Below, one piece after another: positions 1 through 12,880 of a stretch of 64,000 nt of DNA. The stretch lies in NCBI RefSeq assembly GCF_032854445.1, contig NC_088295.1, positions 66,323,249 to 66,387,248 of the forward strand, given 5' to 3'. Within the stretch, counting starts at the first letter, position 1. Each line of letters begins with the position of its first letter. The notes beneath the pieces were generated by a model, which saw only the letters and a list, made by a program, of their open reading frames with translations, was not told the DNA's origin and did not search any database. The position numbers were made by a program, and so were the translations under genes. The DNA comes from Liolophura sinensis. Taxonomy: Eukaryota; Mollusca; Polyplacophora; Chitonida; Chitonidae.

Positions 1-679
1 CCTGCAAGTTAATATTGAAATTGTGTGAAGAATTTCTGGCGCTCTGTTTTAGGATTGTGTCTAATTCCGCGTAACCCGGGGATAGGGCCTGTGTATTCAT
101 CTTGCTGAATAATATCGCCACGTTGGATACATGAATAGTTGTAATCAGAGCGCATCTTAGATCCATATTTTGATTAATAATTACTTATAAACTAGCATGA
201 TGCATGGTTTGGAGGCTGGTTTCAGTCATTCGCCTAGAACATTCCTTCCGCCTTTCCAACAACGAGTGACTTTATACGTTTATATACTTTCATAGTTCTT
301 TGGTAGTTTGTTAGTCTGGTCTGTAAGAATTTAACAGATATTTAACAGAATAAATTAACAAAACTATCATGACCAGGAAGATATTTGGTTCTGGGACGAT
401 CAGTGGAGTCATACTTAGTATTTAAAACAAAGACCAAAACGACTGCAGTTATGTAAATATGATGTACTTTTCCTCGCGTATTACAACTTTGAATTTTGCT
501 GGAGCTTGATTTTTTAATTTTTTATTTTATTTTGAATCTCGAAACAACACAGAAAATCCAAAGGATCAAGGTTTGCAGTTCTCCCCCATCTCAAGCGCCC
601 CTCCATTATCAAGCTTTCTTAATCTACATCTCCGTAGTATCCCCACCAATGGCCTACACGTGCGTTGCTTTGAACATGG
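1..679. other. AT-rich non-coding stretch
   Basis: No convincing exon, RNA gene or repeat core was seen. A short phrase near 68-80 (taattccgcgtaacccgggg) resembles one near 40,825, so remnants of a dispersed repeat may be present. Confidence 0.4.
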
Positions 680-1090
680 CGCTGTGACTAACACGCTGTG
701 ACTTTGACAAGGAACTCACTTTAGCTCATGTCTTTTCTCAACCTCTCATAAACCATGGAGCTAGGGGCTGTGTAATGTCCAACCATTTAAGCAATTGCAT
801 AAACAGTTAACATAAAACCGTAACTGAGGTGAACTGACAGGAGACCGGGTTTCACCTGTTAAATGTGACCATTATCGAACTACATGTATCGCATTGTGGC
901 CGCTGCTTTGGGTATACTCTCTATTCTGTAGTCTTTTATATATAACCTAGGCTCAGCCATTTGTAACCTCTTCCCAATACGAGACGATGGTTTTGTGGCA
1001 AATTTGTTCTCAGTTTGTATTGATTTCTTATGTATCCTAGTTTGTCTGTAATGTTCATTAAGACACCGCAAAGGTCATTTGCTTCTATCC
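680..1090. repeat. Diverged dispersed repeat, copy 1
   Basis: This segment aligns by eye, in the same orientation, with 40,740-41,110. Shared landmarks are an 'ataaRccatgg...agggg' block near 750, a 'ttcacc-gttaaatgtgaccatt' block near 850, and a 'cgctgct' block near 900. Similarity is patchy, with many indels. It has no coding capacity that I trust and no visible termini. It may be an old non-autonomous element. Confidence 0.4.
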
Positions 1091-2084
1091 TGTCAAGTCC
1101 CTACCCTTTCTTGGAATGTTTGTCTAGTCATGACTTGCTTTTCTCCAGAGATCTTCATGTCCAAGCTTGATGTTTTGTGTCTGTCCAGCGCTAGCCTTAA
1201 GCTAGACGTTTTGACCTTCATTGGAACTGACCGGTCACAATGCACTGTTCCCATTATGCACTGCGGCACCACAACAACCCATCCCTTAACCTACATCCTA
1301 CCCCACGCAGCCGCACGAGAGCTAACAGCAGATTAACACTGATAGAATATAAAGTAAAGTTACTGGTCCGATATAATGGTTACGTGACACTAAAATCGGA
1401 CAGCGTAAACAGACGACCAATAATCCCATTGTCCCTATAACCGAAGGAGACAACACAAACGTGGGTTGATTAGTCGGGATGTCCCCAGGGAGCGCGTTGA
1501 TGACTTACCCCACAAATACCTGTCACACAGTCCGCTAGTTGCTGGGACATCACGAGATGGTTAGCGTGTGGGAAGTCGTAAAGACCGAGTCTACTTCATC
1601 TCTTACGGAGACAAATGATTTCCATGTGCAAGATTGCCGTCACGTAACCGCAATGGACACATCAATAACGGACAAATGCGGAAGTTGTTTCGCTCACTGC
1701 CATTTTCAAAACGTATCGTTTTTAAATCTGTCTCCAATATCTTTTGTACCACTTGGTTATTGCGCAATCACTTGTGATAAATAATCAAGTAGCTTGTACT
1801 GGTTGGATATTTATTTCCTACATTGTTTTCCACTTTTTGATCCGATTATATGCTTTATTGGAATTTTTTTGGTCGATGTCCTTCTAAGATGTCTTCGTAA
1901 AGAAAATGATGACTCCTGGAACGTTAAAATGTGCCAATTTGTTTATTAATCTATCCTTTGTGTTGAAATACGATAATTTTAGAGTTTACATCGTCCATTC
2001 CAAAAAGCTGGTATTGATGGTATCAAGCTAAATGTATCATGAAAATGTAGAGCGTGATGTTTTGAACCATTAGGTTAAAGCAGA
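1091..2084. other. Unassigned non-coding stretch
   Basis: It contains short chance ORFs only. One of 81 codons at 1,539-1,784 is rich in Cys and His but starts on a non-ATG codon and has no clear splice sites. Nothing else is supported. Confidence 0.35.
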
Positions 2085-2148
2085 GGCCGGGGGAGTGCGG
2101 GGTAACGCCCGATCATCAGCAGGTTTCTGCCAGACCCTCCCACAAAAT
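2085..2148 (-). repeat. SINE middle-region fragment
   Basis: A degraded piece resembling the 'ccgggggaaacccacgaccatccgcaggttgctgacagacc' portion of the mollusc SINE, on the minus strand (sense runs right to left). It lies about 120 bp from a better copy at 2,267-2,405. The tRNA head is absent. Confidence 0.45.
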
Positions 2149-2266
2149 ATGTATTATGATTTCAGGATGGAAAGCCACAGTTTTCCTACAGCAAAGTCAA
2201 GACGGGAGATGGCTAACGTGTTGGTATTCAGCTAAAGTTGAATTAAGATTGATCCTTAAGATTGAT

Positions 2267-2405
2267 TTTTTTTTTGATTGGTGTTTTACGCCGTACTCAA
2301 GAATATTTCACTTATACGACGGCGGTCAGCATTATGGTGGGTGGAAACCGGGCAGAACCCGGGGGAAACCCACGACCATCCGCAGGTTGCTGACAGACCT
2401 TCTTC
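2267..2405 (-). repeat. Mollusc SINE, 5'-truncated
   Basis: Read on the plus strand this starts with a T-run and 'gattggtgttttacgccgt', then the 'tactcaagaatatttcact' and 'agcattatggtggg' cores, and ends at the 'ggttgctgacagacctt' block. In SINE sense (minus strand) it is the 3' half. The tRNA-derived head seen at 8,295 is missing, as expected from incomplete reverse transcription of a non-LTR-mobilised element. Confidence 0.85.
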
Positions 2406-2409
2406 TTAA

Positions 2410-5190
2410 GACGAGTGCGTAACATTTAAATAATTTTGAATGTTCACAATGGACACAAACCAACATGTGACTTTCTACTGATATTGAAACATGTAATATG
2501 TTCTCATATTCTTAAAAAAAAAACATTATTCTTTTGAGGGAAAGATAACTGAAGTGATCTATGACACTTATCCATATAAATCAGTGATCGTCATTATCTA
2601 AGTTATTCAGCCTGCGGTTTATTTCAGTTGAAGACTACTCTGATCATGGACTTCTTCAGTGGCATATACAAGTTTGGAATGATATAATAAGGAAGCGATC
2701 CATAGGGATCTAAAACTTCTATTTATTCGTGGATGTACTGAACCCAGTTGTTCATCCGTTAGTCCTTTGACTGGATAACGATGTTATGTAGTTTTTACAT
2801 GGAAACGTAATCTTCGAATAAATGAAAATTGAAGATCTGTTGGAATCTCTTCTCTACATAGTCTGAACATATTCCATATTGATTTGACTTTTCAAATAGT
2901 CCCATACAGGGCATTCCAGTTTTTTTGTACCCCAAATATCCGTTGATCAGATACCGCCAAATAATGCAACAGCTGAGGAAAGATATTTTCTCAGACGTCT
3001 TCTCAGATTCACATCTGTGCTAAGATTTATATATTACCTATACCATTTTGTAGATAAACATTTTCTTTTGTATTCCGCTGTGCTTAACCTACTTTTTGCG
3101 TGCCAGACTTTTTTTCAGATTTGCATGACTTTTTGAGAGCAAGGTGAGAATACACCTTTGTCGACATTTTTGTTCCGGGGTAATTCGTTGTAATATATTT
3201 GGTATATACCTATGATGTATTTACTTAGGTTTTACATGTATATTATTGCCACGTTGGACGTGTATTGTATATCAGTGTTAAATCTGTATTTCCAAGAGTG
3301 GACGTACCTCTCTGCTATTGATATCAAATGTTGTACATTTAATCGCTCAATGCGTTTTCCCCATGAGTACAATAAAAACACTCTTCTTTTTGAAGTCCAA
3401 AGCCACGTCATTGTAGATTGTGCTATTTGGCACAAAGCCCATAACGTAATAAGAACCAAATTACAATAGACCTGCCAAAGTCCAAACAATCTCTGTTTCG
3501 CACAAGCCGAGGTACAATGAGTACACCACTGATGTTAATACCCTCAAACGAACGAAAGCCAAAGGTGATAAATATTCTGATACAACTGCCCAATATAGAA
3601 TGTATCAATGTCACACAGAATGCCTCATGGGTATTACGTAACATTGGTATACCCTGTATTGAGACTCACTATTGAGCTCTGTTCTTAAAGGACATTTAAA
3701 AACACGTTATGCACTTGAACAGTCGTTTACATTAATAAAAGTATAGGTTTTGTGTTAGAACGCAGATATCTATTTGGTAGCTGTCAGTAAGTCTAGTTTT
3801 ACTTAGTGGGTTTGTTATTACGTCAACAGTAGTATTAGAAACAAAGATTCGATACAAACAGTTTAGAAGTAATGTTTTATGCATAAATTTTACCGCTATT
3901 TTATTCCCTAATCAGGAATGTTTTACTTATATGACAGTATTTATTAACCTCAATCTTTACCATGTAAATATATGCGAATGTAATATACTCCCATGGGGAG
4001 GTAATTCTGGTGGTAACATGAGAATGTGTTCTATGGAGGACTGATCTAAATAACTGAATTATGATCGACTCACACAAAATACAAAAATATGACAAGATAA
4101 TTACGAGTACACGTGGTATAGCTGTATAATAAGAAACCATCAGGAGTTCATACACACCATCATTATACATCCTTAACAATTTTAAAACTTTTTGTGCTTT
4201 TTTTCCGGTTGAGAATGCCAGCAATGAGTTTAACGAATCAATAAAAATAATACTTGTGTGTGGCCTGATCTGTTCTAAATATTGCAAGGAGAATCAAAAA
4301 GATATTAGTTCAGAAGTAACGGAAATGTACAATTTTGCATCCCAAAGCTTCTCGGGTAGGTTACAAAGAAAGAAGACAGCACCTTGTTGGCCTCCTTCTT
4401 GGGTACTTGAAAAAAATTTCTAAGTAGTTGAAGCAAATGTGACCAGTTTCTATAAATCTACTCTATAAATCTACTCTATAAATCTGACGGCTTCGTAACA
4501 ACTAAAGAACATGATTTTTAACACCGTCGATGACCAACATGATTGAAGACAATTTCATGTCGTCCAAAGTGATGTATCATTATATTTCTAGGGTTGCTCC
4601 ATGTAGGATATGGAGTTTGTTTAAGGCCATCTAAACCTGACATTGTCTCTGTTGTATAATATGTCTAATGACGGCTTGATGATAAATGTTGGCTTGGACA
4701 TAGTCAGCAGATTCTACGCGCAAATCTACGCAGGGTTACCGAATCGACGCTGATTGGCTGACATTAGAGATGGGTTTCCCTGGGCTAAACCTCGCTGCCT
4801 TGGTCACGCTGGAATAAATGTACCATACTTAAAGTTCAGCTAAGTCAGGGAATAGCCTGGATTTGCCTATCTCTCACAGCAGCCAATCAGAATGGATTCT
4901 GCACAACTTTAACGAAACGTATGAAAGTTTCCTTATCACCATGATCTGCCTCATTCACCGGATGGAAATATATATGTCTTTTAAGTAGATGCTATCTTGC
5001 TCATTCACACTTGAGTAGGGTAATAAACACCTTAAACATTTTAGTCATCGGATTAAAAACTGTTCACAGGAGTTATATTATATCCATTGATAAATCCATT
5101 GACAATAACAAGCACGTCAAAATTCTTATTCACCGGAGCGAGAGGGAAAATGCGACCATATATATGCTCTTGCATTAGACTTTACCTTAT
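2410..5190. other. AT-rich unassigned stretch
   Basis: No exon or RNA gene is supported. It holds a 13-bp tandem repeat (about three units of tctactctataaa) at 4,449-4,485. A 128-codon open frame at 3,901-4,287 on the minus strand is judged fortuitous. Confidence 0.4.
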
Positions 5191-5194
5191 TCAT

Positions 5195-5440
5195 TAAATC
5201 AGGGAGGCCCTGAAAATTCAATAAGTCAAGCATTATATCAAACGGTTCTGGCAGACGTCTGACACTCGTGACAGACGTAGGTCTTGTATTAACAACAATT
5301 TTTTTTACCACTCTGACATTTTTTCCTTTTCTATCCATCTTTGACGGTACAGGCCACAGAGTGCTTGCTTGGCGCCCCTATCTCATTTGGTGGCCCGCAA
5401 TTCCCACTGTGTTGTCGCGTCCAGATCATAGAGGGTACAA
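5195..5440 (+). repeat. RepA dispersed repeat, copy 1
   Basis: This copy shares with 8,930-9,225 and 20,600-20,850 (same strand), and with 13,490-13,795, 22,905-23,205 and 31,110-31,470 (opposite strand), a core of the form 'cttgacacctgtgacaaaa-taggtctg'. That is followed by 'tctgacatttt' and then 'tcatttgtgcgc...attcccagggt'. Here the core reads 'ctgacactcgtgacagacgt'. It is strongly diverged and has no trusted coding capacity. Confidence 0.55.
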
Positions 5441-5444
5441 TTGG

Positions 5445-6886
5445 TGTAGAGAATTGGACACAATATCGGCATGTACAGTAGCGTGATATTGGCTCCGACT
5501 CGTTCACAGACGGACAATTAGTCGGAGAAAACGGTCTGTGTTGGTCAGGAGAATGTAATATGTTCTGCCTAAGGAAACAATTGGGCACAAAAGTGTTTGC
5601 AAAGAATAACCATTATTGCATGCGTTTGACTGCGCTGGAACTTCCTATAAATTGCTTTCATGGTCCGATGCATATGTCTTATCAAAAAAGTTACACTGGT
5701 ATAAAAGTAAACCCGTGGGACCAAAGTCCCGCAATTTATTTGCCAATGAAACAAGTCTGGAGTAAGATCAAACTGGTCATATCAGCGAACCAGATGAATT
5801 GGAATATCTGGGTCTGATTTCATAAAGCAGGTTTTGAAAGGAGATGTAAATGCACGTTATCACGGCCTGAGTGTCTGAGTGAAGGAAAATAACCAGCCTG
5901 TCGTCTGACACTTTCTGTGAGTTTGTAGTCACCTTTTACGTTACTAGCAAAAAGATGATCAAACAACGCGATCAAACGGAGTGACTAAATTATCTGAATA
6001 TGAGTAAGAATTAGGTATTTTTAAATATCCCTCACGAAAAGTCTGTGTTTAGAAACAAGTAACAATTTCGTACACGTTTGGCGGTTCGACTTACATGTAC
6101 GTAAACGTCCCCCGAATCTACCACATTGCCAAATTAATATTGTTGACGACCATTCTGTACTGAGCAAGCGCAGTGAAACAAATGGTACTTGTTTTCTACT
6201 TGTGGTGAAAATGGTTGTACTCTTGTGTACCTTTCTTTCCTGATCGCAGTACTGTGGTAATACTTAAATGAATAAGACTGGGCCCTTCAAAACTTACCAT
6301 CAGCGACACAGAGCGGATATGCTTATCCTATAATCGGGTGGGTTAATCTAAGTCTCCCTTGTGTTGTTTTTGATTTAGTTATCATAAGTTTTATGTAAAA
6401 TGCTTTTGATCTTCTTATCCAGTTGACAATATCTCGCATCCTGTTGCTTGGCTAAGATAGTCAGTCATACATTCAAGTACCGAGCTATTAGCCGCTTTTG
6501 TCAATGATCAGTGGAGTAATTCTTAAATTGTGAGTATATATGTCTATTTGAAATATGATTATTAAACATTACTCGTCGAATTGTTTTGTAGTCTCGATTC
6601 AAAATGAAAAGACTCAAATGACCTGTAAGAGATTCAGGTCTATGACTGACGTCTGCACAAACAATGCCTCTCTAAAGAGATATCTATGCATCTTAGATAC
6701 CCCGGACAACCTATGAGCCTGTGGATGTGTCGGTGGGCAGTGGGGATTGGAATCAAAACTTCAAATAAAAGTTTTGCGCGTATGTATCCAAACCACTCTC
6801 ATGATATAACAGATTATTCTTGACTTTCGCTACCTTAACAACGAAATTTCAATCTTCTGTATTAAGAATTATCTCATGATCTTCGG
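5445..6886. other. Unassigned non-coding stretch
   Basis: Nothing recognisable was seen. The short overlapping open frames at 5.56-5.82 kb on both strands look like chance. Confidence 0.35.
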
Positions 6887-7084
6887 TTGTCTCAAAACCA
6901 ATATAAGCTCTTTGTGGTTTGTGTAAGAGCTCTGACGGAAGAGAAAGTGGATAAGACGATAAGATTTGTCTCTCAGATAAATGAATACATACATACATGG
7001 TTATCTGCTGATTCTTGCGTTAAAACAATCCCGAAGCGTGTGAGAGAAGAGATTTGGGAAGGTACATCTAGACAAGCCGATTAA
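6887..7084 (+). CDS. Weak candidate exon, unknown protein
   Basis: An open frame of about 65 codons with balanced, amphipathic composition: a hydrophobic start (KLFVVCVRAL), then TEEKVDKTIRFVSQINEYI and a basic/acidic tail (PKRVREEIWEG). It opens at a TTG codon and ends at TAA (7,082-7,084), so if real it is an internal or last exon rather than a whole gene. No homologous second copy was seen in the window and I do not recognise the sequence. The composition is more protein-like than most frames here, but a chance ORF is quite possible. Confidence 0.2.
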   Translation: MSQNQYKLFVVCVRALTEEKVDKTIRFVSQINEYIHTWLSADSCVKTIPKRVREEIWEGTSRQAD

Positions 7085-7089
7085 CTAGT

Positions 7090-8290
7090 CTATGCTTATA
7101 CCTTTGACGGAAAGCTGAAGGGCTGTGGGCGATTTGTTGAAAAGCTTATCTTTGAATTGTTCGACACACGAAGTTTCAGTTCAGTCCCAGATTTCGAAAA
7201 GTTTCGAACTTCCATTGATTCCATTGTCCTGGCGGCTTAGTGGTGATAAGAAGGTTGAACGCCCTAGTATGACAAATATCAAAACGCTTTCCTGCCACAT
7301 AGACTTGACGACAAAAGAGATAGTTGTAAATTGTAACAAGTTGTGACATTGTAAATTACTTTATTTGGATAGCATGCTATACCGAAGGGATTTGCATATT
7401 TCCTGTGCATATATTACCTTGTAATGTTTGTTAGATCAGGTTTCAGCCAACGTCACAGGTTATTACTGCAGGCACTAGTGTGTCTATACTATTCCATCAC
7501 ACGCCTTCACGACAAGTTTCTTAAGTTTTACAACAATTCTCTGGTAAGTAAAAATGGACAGAGTGTCCAAAATGTTTGGCACTTCGCCTCATAACTGTGT
7601 CTGATTCCGCTCAACCCCCATTGTCTCTAGTTTCTCTATGTGATGTAATGTGATCATGCATGATCACTTTTCGTCACGTTCTCTTCGAGTTAATTTTATT
7701 TTTCAAGTGCTATGTCTGCTAATACATCTGAGCCATCATTCAAAGTGATAGACACGCACAAAAAAGTATATCAACCATCAACAGTTACTTGCTTCCGCAA
7801 TCACTCTTAAAGAACACTTCCATCGAATGTGTACATTGCGTTATTGGCTCGTAACATCATAGGACAGACTGTGATAAACTGAAGTAAACCATTGCAATAC
7901 CAGCATCAAACGGAGGAGAACCAAAGAACAAAGACCACACTGTAACTAAAGTACAATAGCATATATATTGAGTGGACACAGTTAATACGTGCATTGTATA
8001 ACATCGACTAGTCTATTAATCAACCAGTCTAATCGACCAGTTTTGTTAAGAACAGATTCTTTGATCATCTCTGTCAATAATCGTCTATATTTGCTATCGT
8101 CTGCTAGGTTCAGATGTCGATATTTGGTGGAGTAATTTTAAGTTAGTACAACCGGTTGTTAAGGTTAAACTAGGCAGGAATGAACAACCGCAATATTCTA
8201 AAACTTGGATGTAAATTAATCATCATAATGGTTTTTCTCTGCCGCGTTCTCCTACAGCGTAGCGGACCAACTACGCACTGAAATATATGT
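7090..8290. other. Unassigned non-coding stretch
   Basis: No gene, RNA or repeat family is supported in this interval before the SINE at 8,295. Confidence 0.35.
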
Positions 8291-8294
8291 ACAA

Positions 8295-8555
8295 GGGGCC
8301 TCCGTGGCTCAGTCGGTTAGAGCGCTAACGCAGCGTAATGACCCAGGAGCCTCTCACCAATGCGGTCGCTGTGAGTTCAAGTCCAGCTCATACTGGCTTC
8401 CTCTCCGGTCGTAAGTGGGAAGGTCTGTCAACAACCTGCGGATGGTCGTGAGTTTCCCCCGGGCTGTGCCCGGTTTCCACCCACCATAATGCTGGCCGCC
8501 GTCGTATAAGTGAAATATTCTTGAGTACGGCGTAAAACACCAATCAAAAAAAAAA
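8295..8555 (+). repeat. Full-length tRNA-headed mollusc SINE
   Basis: The 5' head is tRNA-like. An A-box-like TGGCTCAGTCGG lies at 8,305-8,316 and a B box GTTCAAGTCC at 8,375-8,384, the two parts of an internal RNA polymerase III promoter. The head is followed by 'ggcttcctctccggtcgta', a central 'ctgcggatggtcgtg' region, then the conserved 'ccaccataatgctggccgcc' and 'gtgaaatattcttgagtac' cores and an A-rich tail near 8,545. This is the best sense-strand reference copy in the window. The tRNA isotype was not determined, because the A-to-B spacing is longer than in a normal tRNA. Confidence 0.92.
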
Positions 8556-8929
8556 TATATATATATGTACATGCGTTGTAGTTGAAGACGTACCTGCAAT
8601 GGTAAAGCATGGACTCATAAGGTATTAGTGAAATATCATGTATCATTTCACCATCACGCCCAACAGCAGAAGATATCTTGATTATAAAAGAGTGATTGCA
8701 TTTTCCCCGTCTAACAACTGGAACTATGAAGTATAGCTGAAATTATAACACAATCAATGTGATAGGACGGTTGAGAATTTAGACTTCCGTTTGTGTTCAT
8801 ATAAACTGTGAGTCTTATACTGTTTTGTTTATACTCGATAATTGTGACACATCAGAGCTCCCTATAACTCCTCACATTAAGTCTTCCCCATTCAGCGAGA
8901 ATATATGCAGAGAAGCAGGTCCTTATGTA

Positions 8930-9225
8930 TATAACACGCTAACATTCTAGATGGGGGAATCGGAGGCTAACAATATACGCCTGAAACTTCAATAAATCCG
9001 CGATCATTTGACTGATTTGTAGCAGACCTCTTGACACCTGTGACAAAAGTAGGTCTGTTTTCATTCGGCTTTGTATATCCTTCTGACATTTTTCTTTTCG
9101 TCATCATGTCGCCTCTCTCTTCACGGGGTGTATGGGTTGAGTCGTCAATTTCATTTGTGCGCTGCTTATCCCGGAGTGTCTCTGGACAATTGAGGATAGA
9201 GAGTTGACCGCCTGTAAGGCTACTC
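8930..9225 (+). repeat. RepA dispersed repeat, copy 2
   Basis: This copy has the clearest RepA core: 'cttgacacctgtgacaaaag' at about 9,031, then 'taggtctg', 'ccttctgacattttt', 'atcatgtcg' and 'tcatttgtgcgctgctta'. It pairs in inverted orientation with the copy at 13,490-13,795. The flanking sequence back to about 8,857 (ccctataactcctcac) also matches the 20.5-kb copy. Confidence 0.65.
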
Positions 9226-9229
9226 AGAA

Positions 9230-10220
9230 TTAGATACATTGGATACTGATCATGTTATAAATGTATATTTTCTTCACCCGAACGCCGTTTGTTCTGCAGC
9301 ACAAAGTCAGGATAACGAAATTATTTTTATCTGACGAGATCTACTGGTGAACAAAACGATTGGAGAGACGTTTCCATAGAATGAGATTGGTCTGAAATGC
9401 TTATAATTTTAAGCCAATTTACCGTCGGAGACAAAAATGCACAAAACACGTTTTAAATAGAAATAATAATGTAAATAATATATGTGAATTCATATTACAA
9501 CTTCACTTGATCTTATTCTCGCCCGTTCTTATTACATCCGTTTGTTGTTGCAACAAAAAGACCAATTGGATACCCAAAACTGTTTTTCTTATATTTTCAC
9601 AGCCAGTTAGTTCAGTTCTGGGCCTACCTAAATCGATGTCTTGGCGATTCGTATACAATGAGGGTGAAATGCAGATGTCAATATCATTTCTCTTTACATG
9701 TACAGTATATAGTTAGTAGCAAGATATTCATAACAATCCTATTTCAATCTTTTCATAACTAATATTAAATATATTAAGTCAATATTTATATAATATATTA
9801 ACTATATTATAAAATAGATAGCAGTCATATTCATACAAGTTTTGTTAAGGCACGGCATAGCCATTGATTTGTTCATATCACCTTTTTTGTCGCTTTGTTA
9901 ATTTCATCTACTGATCAGCAGAATGAAATATATTTTACACATTAGATAGGGCCTGGAAAACGTAAGCCTATTTTCTTGTTATTCATTCCCGGTGATCAAA
10001 TGTAAAACATACCAGGTCAGCCTAACCTCGGCGAGATTGATTAACGTGTAAGCCCCACAAGTCCACGCGTGTCTACTTTCGTGTTGAGACTGTCTTGGTT
10101 TACGACGAGACACAGGTCTCTGGTGTACACAGCTTGACATTATGCGCAATAAAATTAAATTCAACGTGGTCTCACTTGGATCTTCATGTATACAAAATGC
10201 TGAAACAATTTAATTTCTGT
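9230..10220. other. AT-rich non-coding stretch
   Basis: Very AT-rich around 9,720-9,840, with tracts of TATATTAA type. No supported gene or repeat family was seen. Confidence 0.35.
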
Positions 10221-10224
10221 TTCC

Positions 10225-10880
10225 TGAGCTGTTAATAGAAACTATTTACCTACCTGGTTTCATTAAAAACCTGTCTGGCGATGACCTCCTGTCGGAGACA
10301 AATTGAAGCTCTAGGGGTTTAAAGAAAAGCTTCCACGCCATCCGAAACAAGCTAGACAATGAATAAATTAGAATATACACATAGGATATATTTTTTTGTC
10401 CCTTGCATTTCCTATACCACAAGCGACATCATAGAAAAAAACTGACTTGATCCCCAAAGCATATCTGATCCGATCGAATGTCTATCTTACTCAGTTTTCA
10501 TGAAAGTCGTAAACAGATATTTCTGTGGTTTACAAAAAATTGTTTTCTGTTTATTGAGACAATAATCAGAGGAACATCGAATCAATCATTGACTTAAAAT
10601 TCAGCTAAGATTTCTGGCATAAAAGCTGTTGTGAACTAGTTTGGGTAATAGTGAGATTTCCTGAAGATACGGTAATATATTTTATCCGAAAGTCACTTAC
10701 GTTTGGTTCGTGTCACGTTGACCTCGCAGGGAGGCTCTGTTCTGCATTTTTATCCGATTCTGGAGATGTTTTTTTTGGGTTTTTATGGTACTCACACTGT
10801 AAGGCATATATAAATCATCTGGCTGCGATTTATCCTGATACACCTGCACATGGCAGTGTATTCCAGTTAGGTATACATAT
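10225..10880 (+). repeat. Segment E, copy 1 of duplicated block
   Basis: This aligns with 21,575-22,350 in the same orientation. Shared landmarks are 'ctgagctgttaa/ctgagctgctaa', 'acctgtctggcgatgacc/acctgtctggcaataacc', 'gagacaaattgaagct', 'ttattttctgt', and 'gtcacgttgacctc' near 10,715 against about 22,230. It lies between an inverted RepA pair in both places. It looks non-coding and diverged, with many indels. Confidence 0.6.
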
Positions 10881-12660
10881 AAAAAAAGCCGTGCAAACAC
10901 CGTTTAAAAATACTTATTACCTATCCTGTTTTAGTTTTTGAAGCATTTTAGTGTCTTCTTCTTTTTATGTATAAATACGAAGTAATCTAATCGATGTCCT
11001 TGAATATATAATATCTTTTTTAATATATGAGAAACCTTGCTATTATATGCAAACAATGGACAGTAAATGTACAGGAAAGTATGCAATTGTGTTATAAACA
11101 GTTTCTTTACAATTCTTTACTGACGAAAAAACCATGTCACCCAGCCTCCCAGTCCAGGTACCCGGAAGGAAAGGGAAGTCAGTAGGGCAACCGTGGTAAG
11201 GACAGAACCAATTAGCGGTGCCAGAAACGCACGGAAATTCAGAACGTGAAACGTGTGGATCATGCGTTAAACGCCCCGGAAAGCAGGTTGCATCACTTTC
11301 GTACTGTGAGATTTACACAAGTGCTTTACGTGTGAGAGTTTAGAATAGGAGAGAGTAATTTTTGCAACCCTAGTCATGCTATCGCAAAGGCGACCACTTC
11401 ATCGAGAGAAAATACCAGCTGTTTGGGTTAAGTATGTCTGGCCACAAATGACCATCGCTTTAAACATTATTTCGTCCGTTTTACGACGATGTCTCTCTCT
11501 GTATGATGAGTTTGCCCTAAATTTCGATGAGAAAATGCTTGTTTAGCGGTACTCAGAGGTGATGAATATTACCTTTGGAGATGAGTAACAGATTTTTGCT
11601 GCCTTCCAAGAAACATAAAAACTAAATATTTTTCTGAAGAATAAACCCATCAGAATGAGGGAAGACCAGTAATTTAGCTAACTCGAAAATTTTTGGTGAA
11701 TCACAGTATTAATGGTGCTGCTTCACTATATCATTAGTGTAAGACAACCCTTTTCTGATTTTATGGATGGTTTCTTTAAACACATGGTGGTCAATGACAG
11801 TGTCATGCAAGTCCGTCTCACCTGGATAGAAATTTTCATTGGTTGTTGGCTGATTAAAACTCTCCAGCTCTTAGCTAACACACACGTGTCTGCATGTAGT
11901 ATGGATTACTTTTATCAAAATATTATCTTGCGTTGAATTAAATTAAATGCAAGATGGAATAACCGTTGAACACATTATGATTATAGAACTAATGTCTCTT
12001 CACGCTAGGAATCAAGATTACGTTGTTCATTCGGCATCGTCTCAAACAACTCCTTAATAGCTCGATGAAAATCCTCCCACGTAACATAAGGAGATTTTGG
12101 GGAGTGAGTTTAACAGATATTTATGTCTATGAGGTATGTCTCTTCAAGGGAATGTTAACAAGGAACATATATTTCACTGATTTATTAACACTGTGCTTTT
12201 TTTGAACGAAAGACGTATATCTGTCTGGTGTACTCTACCATAATGTCCTCTAACAAGTACATTTTTTCACTGTAATCATCATATACTTTCCTCATGTGAC
12301 GTCAAATCAATAGTGGAAAAGACATAAATCAGTCTGAACGTTCTTTACGACGCTGTTGCCATGCTGAGATGTTTGTGGTTAGAAATTACTCCACCATTAT
12401 CGGATTTACATGTACATGGATAGTAATTTTTCATCTGATATTACGTCTGGTAATATAACACATGGAAAAAATGACAAACGAAGCCTAACTGACATTATTC
12501 TTTTTGGCCAAACTTTGAAATACACGAAACAAAAAAAAAACAAAACAATTTAACCTAAATTTCTTCCTCCATAAAATGCCAAAACTGGTTTCATGTTAAC
12601 GCCGACAACAGGAGTTGTTGAAGAGTGTAGGGGTAAAAGGGGGTGTGAGAAACAGAATGT
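10881..12660. other. Unassigned non-coding stretch
   Basis: No gene or identifiable repeat was seen. A few short AT-rich frames are not convincing. Confidence 0.35.
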
Positions 12661-12671
12661 CTCCTTTGACG

Positions 12672-12880
12672 AGGCTCATAGTGGTTTGTCCACAGAAGAA
12701 GGCTACACGCCTTGAGCAGTGAAGTTGTATGTTCCAATCCAGGTCTCGCTAGTTCGACGTGCGACTCTGAGCCTTTACGAGGTCGTTTGATTTTCTGGAG
12801 ATCTGGCCCGATTTCCTCCCGCAGTATAATTGAGTTATTCTTGTATATAATTGAGATACGTTTGTATACTGCATCCACAG
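12672..12880 (+). repeat. Possible second tRNA-derived SINE
   Basis: The stretch 'gccttgagcagtgaagttgt' followed by the B-box-like GTTCCAATCC (12,731-12,740) and 'ctagttcgacgtgcgactct' has the layout of a tRNA-derived SINE head. The A box is unclear. It is a different family from the 8,295 copy. The 131-codon minus-strand frame across it is therefore probably not a gene. Confidence 0.4.

Noticed and set aside
3901-4287. 128-codon minus-strand open frame
   Set aside because: Ile/Tyr/Ser-rich composition follows the AT-rich base composition; there is no recognisable domain, no second conserved copy and no supporting splice signals.
8305-8384. Possible genuine tRNA gene
   Set aside because: A and B boxes are present, but no cloverleaf with a normal acceptor stem was found; the sequence continues into the SINE body and recurs in other copies.
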